From Rostratula benghalensis (taxonomy: Eukaryota > Chordata > Aves > Charadriiformes > Rostratulidae): a DNA stretch of 64,000 bases. Under the pieces are notes generated by a model. It worked only from the letters and a program-made list of their open reading frames with translations. It ran no database searches and was not told where the DNA came from. Below, piece by piece: positions 1 through 14,200 of this stretch (position 1 is its first letter; each line of letters starts with the position of its first letter). The translations under genes were made by a program, and so were the position numbers. The DNA lies in the NCBI GenBank assembly GCA_013399305.1, contig VXAI01000090.1:2160238-2224237 (forward strand), read 5' to 3'.

Positions 1-3000
1 TCCTTTTAATTCTGGTTAGTTAATTGTTTCCTAAGAATCTTTATAAGCAGTTGAGGACTACATGAAAAAACACTGAGGATGCCACATGAAAAGGAAAACT
101 CTACTCCAGTCCCTTCAAACCAAATTCCATCAGCTTCTGTTGAAAACATGAACTCACCACTTTCTTTACAAGAGTGAAGCTGACACTCAGGAGCCCAAAC
201 ACTCTCCACAAGTTTGATTTTATAAGATCTGATGAAGGATGAAATAGTGAGGTCTTAGATTTTTTTAATAGGTGAAGAGATACGACCAGACCAGTGTAAA
301 CTGGAATTACCAGGTTGGTGTGAAGCGTTTGAGTTCAGTCTTGCAGCACTATTTATATGAGACTTCTCTCTCTCTTACAAGAAAACTGATGAGGGAGTTT
401 TCTACAACTTGCTCAAACACTTCATGGAAAGGAGATTAGTTTGGCTTTAATTTAACCAACTAAATTGAGTGTTATTACTGGAAACAGCTCTAAGCTTTTC
501 AATTCCCCTAATGAGGTCCAAACTTCTATGGATGCTATCACCTGAGACTACTGTAATATTTTATTTGGATTTAAATCTTTAACTTGGCAGCACTGCTGTG
601 TCTCCGTGGACACCTCTCATTTTAGTTTTATATTCTCCCAGGTGGTTGATTACTTATCCCCGTAACAGGATTCCTTTTCATATCGAGGAAGCTCTGACCT
701 CCATTCCAGCACCATGCTGAAATTTTAGCAGACATGGGATGTTGTTTTTGTTTGTTTTATTTCACTATCAAGACCAAACAATCCTTTATATTGGATTTAT
801 TTGACAAATTTTTAAGGTACCTTAACTTCCCGAGCTTCTTTGATTCTTAATGTCATTTGGAACTAATCTCTTCTGCTAACATGAAAGCAAGCTAAGAGCC
901 AAGATTTTTATGGGAGACAGGAAATGTATATTTAAAGGAGTGCTGTGTTATCTTTTACAGCAACAACAAAGAGAATATAGACCCAAATATACCCCCAAAT
1001 GACACGCTTGATTTTTTAACTGGTTTCAAGTGTAAGTCTTCTTGGAATATTTATATGGTATCAACAGGAGCATTAAAACTTGTTTAGAACCACAAAGCAG
1101 CATTACCAGCTACCCTAACCTGCCCAGAACAGTTCTCAGATCAGTTGGAAATGTCATCAGGAGAAGATATTTCACAGAAAGAACTATTAACACTTCCCTT
1201 TGTTTAACACTTTTCCTCTGTTTTATGTTTAGTAATAGCTAGGAAAAAAAGCATCTAGGCAATCATTTTAATAAAATTATTTTTTTATATGTATAAAAAT
1301 AAAAACAACTGTTCATACACAAGAAAGGATATTTCTAGACCATGATACCATTCTGTGCAGTAAAATCTACTGGAGTAATTCCCTGAAGAAATGTAGGGAG
1401 AAGTATTATACTGTCCAGAGAATTTTCTTCCAGTTCTGTGTTTATCTAGACTAGCTGATTTCCATGAACTGTTGAGGACAAGTTGATTTCTATAGTGCTA
1501 TTAAGATAATGGGATAATAATTGTTTCGAGAGGTATATGATTTATGAAACAGTAGATCTGAAAATGCTAGCTGAGAAAGCAAGGTTGAGCTGACTTAAGA
1601 AATGTAGTTAACAGCATATTGCTACTACAAAAGAGATGAGACATCAATTAAAACAAGGGAAACAGATTTCACAATGTTTATGTTTTCTGCCTAATAAAAG
1701 GATGAAGAAAGAAGAGCATAAAAAACCCCAACCATCAGAAGGGAGCTCTAATAAGTTAAAAGGTAATTTACTTGTATCAGCACATGGTTTCAGTAGTTTA
1801 AACTGATACAATGGAGTTCCTCAAACCACGCAATATCTTTTGAAAAAACATTTGTGTTCTGTTCTTTATTCGAGGTAAGAATTCAGAAGTTTTGCAGTAG
1901 TGTTAGGGTAGTTTTCTCAGGCTTCATTCTGCACAAGCCAATTCTTGCAAGAACACATTCTACTTCCTAAGGTTCACAATGAGCTGGAAAGAAAACTGGT
2001 TAGTTAAATTCCTGCAGCATATCATTGTCCTGTCTTTTGGTAACTATTTCCTTTCATGCAAATAGATCCTTAACCCTTTATTTTAACAGAATAAAAGAGA
2101 CTTCTTCCATTCTTAAATATTTGTGGTACTTTAGGTGTTCTTAAGGAACAGTGAATTCTTATTCAAGGTGGACCAGTATACTCCAAGCACACCAAGGAAA
2201 CTACTTTTTTTCAGGAACTGGGGGTCAGGATTGTCACTAAGCTGCAGGAGCTACTCTGGGGACACTGCCTGATACCAAAAAGTACAGAGGAGCCTTTGGG
2301 TACTGTTGGAAAGTCTCCTGCATCAAGCAAAACAAGGTACCTGAAACCAATTTATGTTAAGAATGGGCACCCTCTTTATGCTCAGCCAGCCCCAATTTCC
2401 TTCTCCAGAAATGCACATCCTGTTCTCTCACTGGAGTCATCAGATCAGATTCATCCAGATTAGAAATATATATATCTTAGCTAGGTTACCCCACCCACTG
2501 GCAGCAGCTCATTTTAAGACTTTAAAAAGATAATATACATATTGTGCCTAAGAAAGCCTGTACAGGGAGCAGCACGCAGTGTCTGGAATAGATGCAGACA
2601 TCCAAAACGGGGAATAATGAATGCAGTCTGCTTTGCTGCATTCCCATGGGCTGAGGAATGTTCCATCGCCTGTGGAAGGGACACCCTGACACACACAGGA
2701 GCAGCAACACAGAGTAGCATTCTCATTTGTGCTGTGGGGATGCCAAATCCCCTCTCTGGCATAAGCATGCTTTCTGGAGATGTTCACTACAAAAGCCAAG
2801 GGAGACTGCATCGCCTGTGTGCAAAGAGCAGTTTTGCAAAAGCTTTTAACAGATTTTCCCATGAGGAGCAAAGGTCATATTCTGACTCTAAATTGCCTTT
2901 TCTTACCCATTCCTCCTCCTCATATTTTCAAATCCTAACTTCAGAGCACCAAACAGCAAGAGTCATTCCAAGAAAAGATTTCCCCCTCCCCTCTTTTTTT

Positions 3001-5459
3001 AAAAGCAAGCATGGAATAAATAACTAATTTTCTTAGGGCCCACTTGGAAATGGCTGAATCTTTTCAGCCAAAAATTTCCAAAACCTTCACCCTGAGGCAC
3101 AGACAGGATATAAAATACTACCCCGAAGAAGTGTTACAGTTCAGAAAATCATAAGGGGCCGAATAATGGGGGTTAGAACTGGCAATGTTAAAAGTATGGG
3201 TGATGCTGTTAGTCTCAGTAATATACAATTTACATAATATCTAGGCAATATTTTAAATCATGAGGACAAGGTAACAGCTAATTAAAGCAAACTAACGGAA
3301 GTCCAAGTCCATTTGGAAACTTCCTACTGATACTTAGCAGTTTATCTGTTTATGCAGATATGAAACAATAGGGTAAATTTTCCTGGAGTTAATGTCTTCG
3401 ATACCCTTTTGCTTTCTACTGAATGTTTCAGAATATATTCTGTCACCCTCAGCCTGAGAGATAAGTGGGATTTTCAGTGTTTCCAGCCTGCAGTTGTTAT
3501 TGAAGCCAAAGTTTATAGGAAATGTTCACAGTAAACAATGGCATTAACAACCTCAACGTTTGCCTGATGGTCAGAGAAACACTTATGGAAAAATAAATCA
3601 CAGCAAAGGTACATATTTACATATATGCATGTATGCTAGAGAGAGAGATATTTCTATGCATATGTGCAGTGTATTTATTATTTGCTGCATTATTCAGTGA
3701 GTTATTACAGCTGCTGGAACTGCAAAAGATCCAAGAAAAGTTGGAAAAACAAGGACAACTGCTTTGTCACTGTGCTGTACCAAAAGCACATTAAACTGAA
3801 TGACCATGAATCATGTTAGTGAAGACTATGCCTGTGTAAAAAGCTTGCCACGCAGCAATTCATTATGCTACCTAATATAAAGCACTTTATATGCTTATAT
3901 CATGTCATATCATATCATATCATATCATATCATATCATATCATATCATATCATATCATATCATATCATATCATATCATATCATATCATGTGTACAGTCTC
4001 AAAACATGATACACGTTCCATGATAATGGAAACATTATAATGATAGTATTTACAGCAGTTTCTTCACACCTTATTTTGGATAAGTAGATTTTTCTATATA
4101 TTTATGTCGGACAGAAATTTCTGAAACCCATGTATCATTTCAATGCCATATAAGTACAAGAGAATTTTGTAATCAAACCTTTGTGATTTAATTTTAGAAT
4201 TTATTTGCAGAGAGCCTACATACTCAAATGAATCTGGATAATATATCACCACAGATATTTTTAATAACAGAAGTCTTTGTAGTTGTGGGCAAATCCCGAT
4301 ATTTATACTCAGTATTTGTAGTTGTTGTATAAATTGCTGAATATTCTGGTCCAAAGTATCTTCTGCCATCTAGTGGGCAAAATGTCTCATAGGGTGCCCT
4401 CAGGCAAGGTTCGTCCACTCTGCTCTACAAAAGATAAAAAATACATGAACTGCTTGGAAAAATCATTTGTGATTGTTATGCAATTAGCACCAAAACTGTT
4501 TCACTTCTGGAATCTTCTTTAATGTAGGTATTTTTCCAGAAATTTTTTCATTAATATTGGATTCTATGAATGAAAATTCTTAACATTGGATACATTTAAC
4601 ACCACTACTTTATCTCTTAAAGTACTTCAGGGTACATATACTTAAAGTTGAGCATGGAAGGTACGTACCAAAGACCAAAGTGCCATAGTATCAGACAAAC
4701 TGAAGGATGAATCCAAAGTCATAATTTCATTTTCAAGGAAAAGCCTGAGATGGTTTGCTGTAAAAATGCAAAAGACTATAAGCAGCCTATCAATATACTG
4801 GTTAAAATATCTTCCAAGTAATGGTATGGCACTTTCAATAATCCTCCCAGTTACTTGTACATTATCACATTCAGGATGCCAAACTTAGAAATATTTACTC
4901 CAGTATATAATGAGTATCTTACAATATTTAGTCCCAATAAAACCAGAAGACATCATAAGAGTGCTGTAGCTCATCATTAGTTTTCCTCTTAGCTGGGCTT
5001 CAAAGGAGTTTAATATTTCACATATACAAATGTGAGCTGTTGGTCCTAGGGTGCAATATAGTAGTATATTTACAGACATAGTCACAATTTGGAAATCTGT
5101 GTTGGGTATTTTTAATGGAGGAAAATGACAGGACACCAAGAGAGCTCCCACAAGGTTCCTCCACATTCCCACAGTCAAGCAATAAAAGAAAATTACAGCT
5201 TAAGTCCACAAAGACTGCATAGAGAAGGGCCTGAATTCAGCAGACAAGAAGCCATTCTGATCTATATCTGAATATTAAAAATCACAGTTGAGGCCGATCC
5301 AAACTGGACATTTTATCCTCATTATGTCACTGACTAGGTAGGTGTTACTCCTCTGCAATCCCTCACTGACCTCAGAACTGGACCAAATTCTGGCCACAAG
5401 GACTCAACTTCAGGATCAAGGGGTAAAAAAGCCTGGTGTTACAGTAACAGCCATTAAGA
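1..5459. other. Intergenic, no gene; holds a CATAT microsatellite
   Basis: The DNA is AT-rich. A GC-richer patch around 2550-2830 has overlapping short open frames on both strands that look incidental. The pentamer array at 3906-3988 is listed separately. Nothing else was recognised. Confidence 0.7.
3906..3988. repeat. (CATAT)n pentamer microsatellite, about 16.6 units
   Basis: There are 83 bp of perfect CATAT repeats with no internal interruption. TATCATGT on the left and CATGTGTAC on the right look like decayed edge units. Confidence 0.98.
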
Positions 5460-6142
5460 ACGGGTTTGTGTGGTGGGGGCTAAGCTCCCACAAGCCACTC
5501 ACTCATTCTCCCCTACCTGTGGGACCAAGGGAAAAATAGGACAAAGAGAAATGAGAAAGCTCAGAGGTTGAGATGAGGACAGGGAGACCAAACACCAATG
5601 CATGTCACAGGCAAAACAGACTCCACCTGGAGAACTTAGTTTATCATAGATTAAAATATATATTTAATTACTGGTCCAAGTATTAGGAAAGAAAGAAGAA
5701 AAGCATCAAAGCACCTAGGGAAAAAAACACTCCTCCTCCTTTCCCAGGCTCAACTTCAGGCTCCTCTCCTCCCAGACATCTGGTCTCCGCTTCAGTCCTT
5801 CCCTGCTGCCACTTGTCCTTCCTCCTTGCTCTTGCCACAGGTCACACTCAGACCATTGGTGAGGTGACAGCTGGCACAGGGGATGGGGCTCAGCTCTAGC
5901 TTGTGTCCTCCATGGGCTGCAGTCCCCCACCCAGGGGGGATGACTGCTCTGACATGGATCACCTCCTGTTCCTCTGACCTTGCCATTCCCTCTGTTGTTC
6001 CTTCCTCAGTGCCCTTCTTTTCCTCTCTCCCTCTCTGTGTCCCCCAGGGTTGATTGGAGCTGGCTGGAACTGGCTCGGCCTCTCCTTACAGAGACCACCC
6101 TGCAGACACCCTTACTAGAAACTGGGCATGGTACCCCATACA
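5460..6142 (-). mobile_element. Endogenous retrovirus LTR-derived block, degraded
   Basis: This is a long C/T-rich region ordered like a common avian ERV LTR seen in reverse: CCACTCACTCATTCTCCCC, GTTGAGATGAGGACAG, CCCAGGCTCAACTTCAGGC, CTCCATGGGCTGCAG, GATCACCTCCTGTTCCTCTG, TGGCTGGAACTGGCTCGGCC and GTACCCCATACA. On the minus strand the edge at 6142 begins TGTATGGG, as an LTR start should. No coding part of a virus was seen, so it is probably a solo or partial LTR. Left boundary and family name are uncertain. Confidence 0.65.
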
Positions 6143-9100
6143 GCCTGAGGTCTAGAGGAGCTGATTAATACTAATGTAGGTTTTAATTATGTGTTTTTTA
6201 TAATATTGAAAGTAGTAGTAAATGAAATCATACATCCTACATTGGAAGATTATTTACTGTAATAAAAATAAAATTAATACTAAAGTAATGTTACCCACAC
6301 TTGTGTTTGTTGCATTAATTGTTTTCCTGTTTTCCCTTCACAAGGTCCTTAGTAACTAAAAGCATCAGGGAAATATTTATTTACTGTTCCTGTTTGGCTC
6401 AAACCTACCTTTTATCAAGTGACACAATGGCCTAAGTATTTACACTGAATCTAGCAAAAAAATGTAAAAACAACAACAAAATCAAATACACTCACTGAAC
6501 TTATTTCTATTGGGTGATAAAACATCTCTGTCTTGGGTATGAAAGCCTTATCCAGCCCTCTCCTTTGTGGCCATCTTGTGCACTCTCTAATCCTGAAACA
6601 GAGACAAGAAAACACCTGAAACCCCATTTCTGCGTTTTAGTCTTTATGTCCCGGTGCCACAGCTGTCCCTTCCATGAGCAATACTGTTTCGGGTGGCTGG
6701 GAAGGGCTGAGGGCAAGCGGACGCACTGGAGGCACACCTGAAGATGGATTTAGTTGGCATGGAAAGCTACCAGTTAACGCTCAGGTGAGGATGAGCCAAC
6801 TGTCCTGCATGCCAAATGGAAAGAAGAGACTAAACAAACGATTCTCTGCTCCCATCTGAACTTCATATCATATATTTCTTCTCACAGAAAATGATCAGGA
6901 GAGAAAGGAAGGGACAGCCAAAGTCACATCAGCTTAGGTCTCAGAGCTGCCATCCCCTTGAGTCACACAGGAAGGTACATTTTCCACTAAGAGCTTTTCA
7001 AGATGTAACATTATAGAAAATAGCCAATCTGCTGGTGGGCCTCAAACCTACAGGCTTATCCAGAGCATACTTGGAGCCAAAGGTCAGCACAGAAATATTT
7101 GGGAGATTCATCTAGCTTGTGAATACCTGCCCCAGCTGGTACAGCTCATGCTTGATTTAGATCGGAGACTCATGCTCATCTTCCACACCCACAGACAATG
7201 TTTACTACTATTTGCTATTTTTCTCTGGTTAAAAAAAAAACCTAGACATGAGCTACGTAAGCAGCTGGCCTGAATTAGGATTTTAACTCCAGAAGAAGAA
7301 ATATAGATGAGGAGAGATCTAGATCTGGCACAAGCACAGCAGTTTAGGAACAGCACTACAATCTTAAAGTTCTTTAAAAAATACAGCTAACTCTGTTTGC
7401 AAAACACAAAAAGGAATCCAAGTTTAGCATTGAACCTGCAGAAAAAAATATGATTATTTTTAACAAGACTGTTATTTGTTTGAAAGTCCAAACACAAATT
7501 AACTGAATTACCTTGCTATTCAAGGCTAGTTACAAATCTTTGACAAAGAAGCACAAATAGCCATTATTCACAGATAACATAATGAAGCAAATAGATTAAG
7601 AAGTATTTTCCCCTACCCTGAAAACTATGTAGGAACAAAATAATAACAACAACAAAAAAGACTGAAAAAAATAAAACCAACTAGTTTATTCTAAGATCTG
7701 GGAGCGTTTTCAATTTATGCAACAAGACTCTGGTTAGACATGCCATCTCCATTTTCTATTCCCTCTGAGACCATTTTTAAATGTAGGTGTTGCAACCACG
7801 TCTGATATGGTGCAAAGCTTCATAAGATAAGACTTTTAATATTTATTAAAATTGATCAACAAGAAAAGATTGGAAACAGAAATCATGACTTTATGGCTTC
7901 CAGCCTTAACCTCTGTCCCAGACAAAAAGGCAATTCAGTGAGAAAACAAAATGCATCAGTTTATCCCTTGATTCATTTGCTATGATTGCATGGGTAAATT
8001 GGAAAAACACAGATTGCAGCCTTATTTAAAAATTATAATGTGATCATAGAATTAATGTTGCAAGTCAGACTGATGAGGAAGCACAAATAAAGGTCTATTT
8101 TCAATCTTAAAATGACCTTTTTTCATAATTTTTTTTACCTAATCAGACAGCTTTAGCTTTTTTTAATGTACATTTATAATTAAACAACTCTCGGATTTGT
8201 AGCATGTTTGGTTTTTTTCTTATTTTCCTGACTCATCAGCAATCAGGTGCAAAGCATAGTTTAACAGGGATAAGATAAAGCTGTCATGGTGAGATGGGGA
8301 TCTAGGGAGTCTTCTTTCTTTTATTAGACATTCACTGTCTTCCCACATTTGTGCAACCGTATCTTTACATCTTCATACACAGCAGGGACTAGCTTCTCTT
8401 GAAGTATTAATTACCCTAAACCAGAATGTAGAAAAATCAAAGCAACTCTAGCTTTCTGCAGCCTGTGCCAAAATATTCCTCTGTGCTGAAAATTATTGTC
8501 TTTTTAAGGGTCAGCTTTCTAGCGTGAGTTTCAACCTGACCAAAGCAAGCAGCACCAGGATGAAAAATGGGAAGATTTTTAAAATGCAATTCACTAGAAG
8601 TTTACTTTACACAATATTTCTTTTTCAAAGGAACTGGAATAGCTATTTTGTAGTTTTTCATTTGTGCAGTGCTTACACTAGCATACATATAATAAATAGT
8701 AATAATTGACCTTTAAGTTCCACAAGACTCATGATGAACAAGAGCTGGTCATAACTGTATTTTTAATTACATTCTCTTTTTAATTGTGATTTAATCAAAC
8801 AAATGTCTCTTATAATACTGCCCACATCCTCTTAAGCAATCAGTGCTTTTTGGGTTTTTTTTTATGTACAACCTTACCAAAAAGGTCACAACAAAAGTAA
8901 GCCATTAAGTTATCACAGATAAGCCTGGAAGTAATTATGTAAAGCTAAACAAATCCTGACAGATGAATTAAACAAATCAAAATTCATTGTTAGAAGGACT
9001 AGAGCCTGACCCAGTAACCTTGTGTGTTTGTTCCTCAGATTCCATGAGAAGAGAAAAAGAGTTCCTCAGAAACCCAAGAAGCTTAGTATTAAACATGTTT

Positions 9101-11029
9101 ATTAGCATGGCAGCCCTTGACAACCAAGGAGAGTTGGACCCCATTGTACTAGGCATTGAGAGGCACTGAGTAGCAAGTATGCTGCCATTGGCAGAAAGTC
9201 AAGTTACGAGTTTACTTAAAATTTACCCAAACTAGAATTTTGTTTAAAAAGGCAATTTTTAAAAACTTCACTAGAATAATATTTAAAAAACCCAAAACAA
9301 AACAAAACCAAAAAACATGGAAATTCAGAAATAATCCCAAAATTAAGTTTGAAATAAGGATTGCTCAATTTCTCATTCGACTTGATGCAATTGGGAGTGG
9401 GGTGTAGACTAGATTGCAGGGGGTGGTGTGGTTTTTTGTTTGCTTTTGAGACACTTTAGATTTTTATTTACACTTCAGAAAAGATATGCATTTAAGCAAG
9501 CCTTTTAATTTTTCCCCCTCCAGATTGCCTGTATTTCTAGTAGGAAAATCATTGCATGATGCCTATAATTTTACAAATGTAGTGCTTGATGAGCTGGTTT
9601 TACTAGCTTTCACAATACCCTGATCACCCTTGATCAACCTTTATGGAAGAGCCGAAGATACATTGTAAAGAGCTAATATAAACTCTGAGTTACTTATTGT
9701 GAGACCAAGTGAAAGTAACTATTCAAAATCTGCTGTTAACCACATTTTTGGACATAGATACAATTTAATCAAACTAGATATTAGTAATCAAACATTTACT
9801 TAATTTAAACCAGTGAGACATCCCCATAAATCTATATAGGATGACAATCTACTTCTCTGTTTTCAAACCTTCCTTTGCACAAAGTACAGCGAGTAAGAGT
9901 ACTTCACCTCAGTGCAAGTTGTCTTATGAATAGAAACACAATTTATTTTTTAGGATTATATTCACTTTTCCCTCTTATCTTAGAGATAAAACATGATATT
10001 TCAGTCACAGAAGGAACCAATAGACCCTAAATGCAAGTAGTCCCTGTAACAATTTAAATGTATATTTCCGTTGCATGAAATCACACATGTTCAGAAAAAC
10101 TTTACAATGTACTTGCATTAAAAGCTTTAGTTCTTTGATTCAATAGATTTGTTGATTCCAGGAAGTTAGTTGGAAGATGGAAGATTTTCTGCTCAAGGAC
10201 ACTAGTTTTTAAATAGTAAAGACAAAGAAATTCAAAATTTTGTACACCAGATGGCAATGTATTCTTAAAAATGTTTGAATGAACTGTTCCATAGAGATAA
10301 TTAGATCATTGCTGCTTATTTCCTAGTGCTATACTGATTAACTTGTCACTGGGAATGAGCTGATCTGACTATCTGAAACTCACAGCAGAGAACTTTTTTT
10401 TAACAGGGCAGAATGTCAACTTCTTTATTTCCAAGGGCAGTTTTTAGTTTTATGTACTACAATAACAAGTCAAGATTTCAGATTTCTGTGAGCAATTGTA
10501 TTGTAGGCCTCTTTTAATTTGAGAATTTCTAAGACAGTTTAGTGAAAAAGGATGTTCAGTACAATAAGCTGTAGTAAAACAACATTATTGTTCACCTGCA
10601 AGTCAGCAAAGCTACAGGGGTTCATCTACAGTCTTTTTCTGACAACATTCAGCCTTGTACTAAACCTTGTCAAAGAAAGGTGCCTAGCAAGATTCAACAG
10701 AAGAAAAGCTCAAGGCATATGTGAAACCCTAAAAATTTCATTCTTTCTGTGTAAAAAAATTTTAAAAAATTGACTGTACTTGTTCAATTTTTCTTCTCAG
10801 CAGTGACACAACTAACAGCTAAACCACATTGGCACAAACTTTGTGTATCAGTTGTGTGTTTTACAATCCTAGAAATAGAGGCTTAAACCTAAAAATTATG
10901 TAAGTACTTAGTCTACCATCACAAGAATTAAAACTGTTTCTCACATGAATGACTTTCTTCATCTCCATGCAGTGAATTGTTTTTAAGGTTTATCTTCCAG
11001 TGGGGATGAAAATGATTCTCCAAATATTT
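6143..11029. other. Intergenic, nothing recognised
   Basis: This is AT-rich unique-looking sequence with several A-rich runs (for example 9290-9318). No exon, RNA gene or transposon was recognised on either strand. Confidence 0.65.
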
Positions 11030-11210
11030 GCAGGCTGCCCAGAGAGGTGGTGGAGTCTCCTTCTCTGGAGAAATTCAAAACCCATCTGGACGTGTTCCTG
11101 TGTGACCTGATCTAGGTGTTCCTGCTCTGACAGGGGGATTGGACTAGATGATCTTTCAAGGTCCCTTCCAATCCCTGATAGTCTGTGATTCTGTGTGATT
11201 CTGTGATTCA
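11030..11210 (+). mobile_element. CR1 LINE 3' end, 181 bp, plus orientation
   Basis: It reads CAGGCTGCCCAGAGAGGTGG, TGATCTAGGTGTTCCTGCTC, GGGGGATTGGACTAGATGAT and CAAGGTCCCTTCCAATCCCT, then the CR1 terminal repeat TGATTCTGTGTGATTCTGTG. It is 5'-truncated and low in divergence, the same type as the copy at 63762. Confidence 0.95.
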
Positions 11211-14200
11211 AAGAGAAATTTAAATTCAACTTCTATGCCAAAGAGAGACACTGCTATAGGAAGTAATCCCTTGCTCCTAATTCAGGTACCTGTTTCTCTT
11301 TATTAGCTCTGTACATATACCAGTAAAACAAAGCTGTTTACTTAAAGTTTGGAGATGTGGATTTCCTCCCTGCAGGTCTTACTTTAGAGAGTTGTGAACT
11401 CTCTTGCAGTTGCTAAGGGAACTCAATAGTGTAGAAATGAAAGGGAGGGAAAATACAGCATTCACATGGACTGTGGGATTCAATTAATTAGGTATGTTAC
11501 TTCTTCTAGATGTTTTCCAAACACTTGAAACCACTGTCATGATTTATGTAAGCTTAAGAGGTCAGAGTGCAATAACTTCAGTCAGTACTATTTAACTTAA
11601 ATTTCACATGCAAAATAATGTCCAGGGAAATGTTTTTTTCTTTTGCTTCAAAGGAGACCAGTGATTTTCTCATTGATAAAACATTAATCAATAAAATGTC
11701 GGTTGCTTACAGCCTGGCTTGCATCAGGGGCTCTGGAACAGTACTCTAAAACACAACTCCCATCGTGGTACAGTATAGTCCTCAAATAATTTCCTAAAAT
11801 TTCCTGGGAAAGTAACAGGTTTTTTTAATGTTAAATATACAATATTGTCTTTCTTGAATATCTGATTTCTGAAATAAATATAGAAATAATGTATTTTAAT
11901 AACATAATGTTTTCTGGTTTTGCAGACTGTATCTGTTTATCATCTGCTAAAATAAATTGCAGATGATGGTAATTTCTTTGGTACAAACCCATCAGCTATA
12001 AAATGAAGACATGGGCAGCTTCTACCTCTTCTATAGAGTCTCCATGTGGGAGATAAAAGGCCTATATTCTCAAGGCTTACTACTAACTTTTTATAGCCAA
12101 TTTAATATCCATAAAAGGATTGACTTGTAGCAGGGGGAGTAAGTAATCTCACAAAATTTATGAAAATCAGGTTACTTTATGATATTCTGTATTGGTTATT
12201 TTCAAATGGAGGTTACCTGAGCCATGACCCACCTTGATAATGGCAGCCCACAAGTTTATTTGACAAAGTATTTTGCTATTTTTGGCAAAGCCTACTGACT
12301 GAGAAGACCTAAATGGAGGTGGTCTGAGAATAAAGAGTGAAATTCAAAAAGGAAATATGCTATAACAAGGGTAAACCTGTTAACCTTAAATTTCTGAATT
12401 TCATTCAGCAATTTCTTCACTTATTCCCCAGTAATTTTAAAACAAGTGGTCAAATTATTAAAAATCCCCATGCAATTAAACTGTGACTCTATATCTGCAG
12501 GTGCAGCTGAGCTTGTTTAGACTAATGGGCTTGGGTGTTGGTAACAGCCACAGCAGCGATGAAAGCATGAATTAGCTGCCAATATTTTTAAACAGGTTCC
12601 CAGCCAGGTTTTGCTATTGAAGTGAAGGCCACTGTCTTTATGATTGTACCGTAATGAGTGCCTGAGTGGGTCAGGTTAAGACTCAGAAATGTCCCACCTA
12701 TAACTGCAAAGGCAGGCATAATCAAATTATACTGTGTGTTATACTGTATTTTCACCTCAACATACCTCTAGCATTGGCAATTCTTCAAGGGCTAGATGAA
12801 AAAAGTTATCAAGTCAGAAACCTTGCAAAATAGGAGGAAAATATCACTGGTTTGGACTCTGACAGTTTTATGTAAGTGGCTAGATCTTATTTTGATCTAC
12901 TACAAATACATAAAGACAAAGGAGTTGGAGCAGAGTTAAAAATAGTCACAACTTTTATTTTTTTGACCTAGACTCTTTGTATGTCCTTCACAACCAGTGT
13001 AATTGCATTGAATTTGCACACAGTGCTCACTGCATGTACCTTATTTTTTCAATTTCTGTTAATAGATGTTTATTTCCCAGTTTGGAAAATAACCTGGATG
13101 ATAAATAGATATTACAATGCATATTGTCACATTAAAATAAAATCTATGACAAATTTAACTTGATGTTATGTGAAAACAGAAGCTGGACTCCACTTGAGGT
13201 TTGCTATAGTTCTGATTCCACATCTAACGACAAAAATGTAGCCAAAATCCCCTAAAATATTGCAACATAGAGGGAATGGTATATATAACTGACACTTTAA
13301 AATTATTTAGCTTTTATATAAAAATCAAGGAATCCCTGTGTTGGGAAGAGCAGGCAGGGTGAGTTAACTTGGAGGTTTTATTGGAAAATATTTGTAAGTG
13401 TTCAGAACAGGCTTAAAACTTCTAGCCATGTGGACAACATATGTATACCTTAGCTGAAAACAAGATGTAGTGTCCACTATTCAAGCACATAGAATTTTTT
13501 TCATAAATGCATTCTTAAGCCAATAACTGTGAGACATAATTCCTCATATCAATGAAACCCAAGGTTATTTGTTTATTGACTGAAGTGAGCAGGAAGAATC
13601 AGCACTTGCATTAGCAAAATTGAAATGGCATCCCACATGACTCACTTTCTGAAATAAAATTTTTTAATAAGTGAGAATGATATTTTGAGATGGAAACAGT
13701 AAGAAAAAAATATGTTTGCTATATATGCTAAAATGGAGGAAAATGGACGTGCTTCTGAAAAGATAAAATGTTTGTGATGCTGTGTGTGTTACTCTGGAGG
13801 GTTTTTTAGTTTTAAATAGTGGTATCTTTGTGCATAGCTTTTCATTTTAACAATATGTGAGTTGGTTGGGTATTTTTGTAGTCTCTCCTTCTACAAATGT
13901 GTTATTACTTGAGAAGGGTACATCATGACACTAAAAGTAGTTCTTGGTATTTCACTCCTGAAATGGACTACTTCTGAAAGGAATATAAGCTTAAAGAAAT
14001 AATCAATCCTGACTTAGATTAGTCTCAAAAATATTACATTTGAAGGGTACCTGGTGTATTTTGAAAGATATCTTGGCAGAATTTTTTACTATTATTTTAT
14101 TTGTGGCAGGTATTTTCATGTGACCTAGAACTATTTCACGCAGAGATAGAAAGAACCGCTGAGGTCCCACTCAGGCAGTTTGTTGCAGCACCCCAGGGCT

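Noticed and set aside
2542..3027. 161-codon plus-strand open frame overlapping two antisense open frames
   Set aside because: Composition is mildly GC-richer, which lengthens random frames. There is no domain, no splice pattern and no codon-use signal that I can support.
12480..12700. Complex sequence with homeodomain-like cores (TGAATTAGCTGCC) as an enhancer candidate
   Set aside because: Such cores are frequent in AT-rich DNA, and conservation cannot be judged from one sequence.
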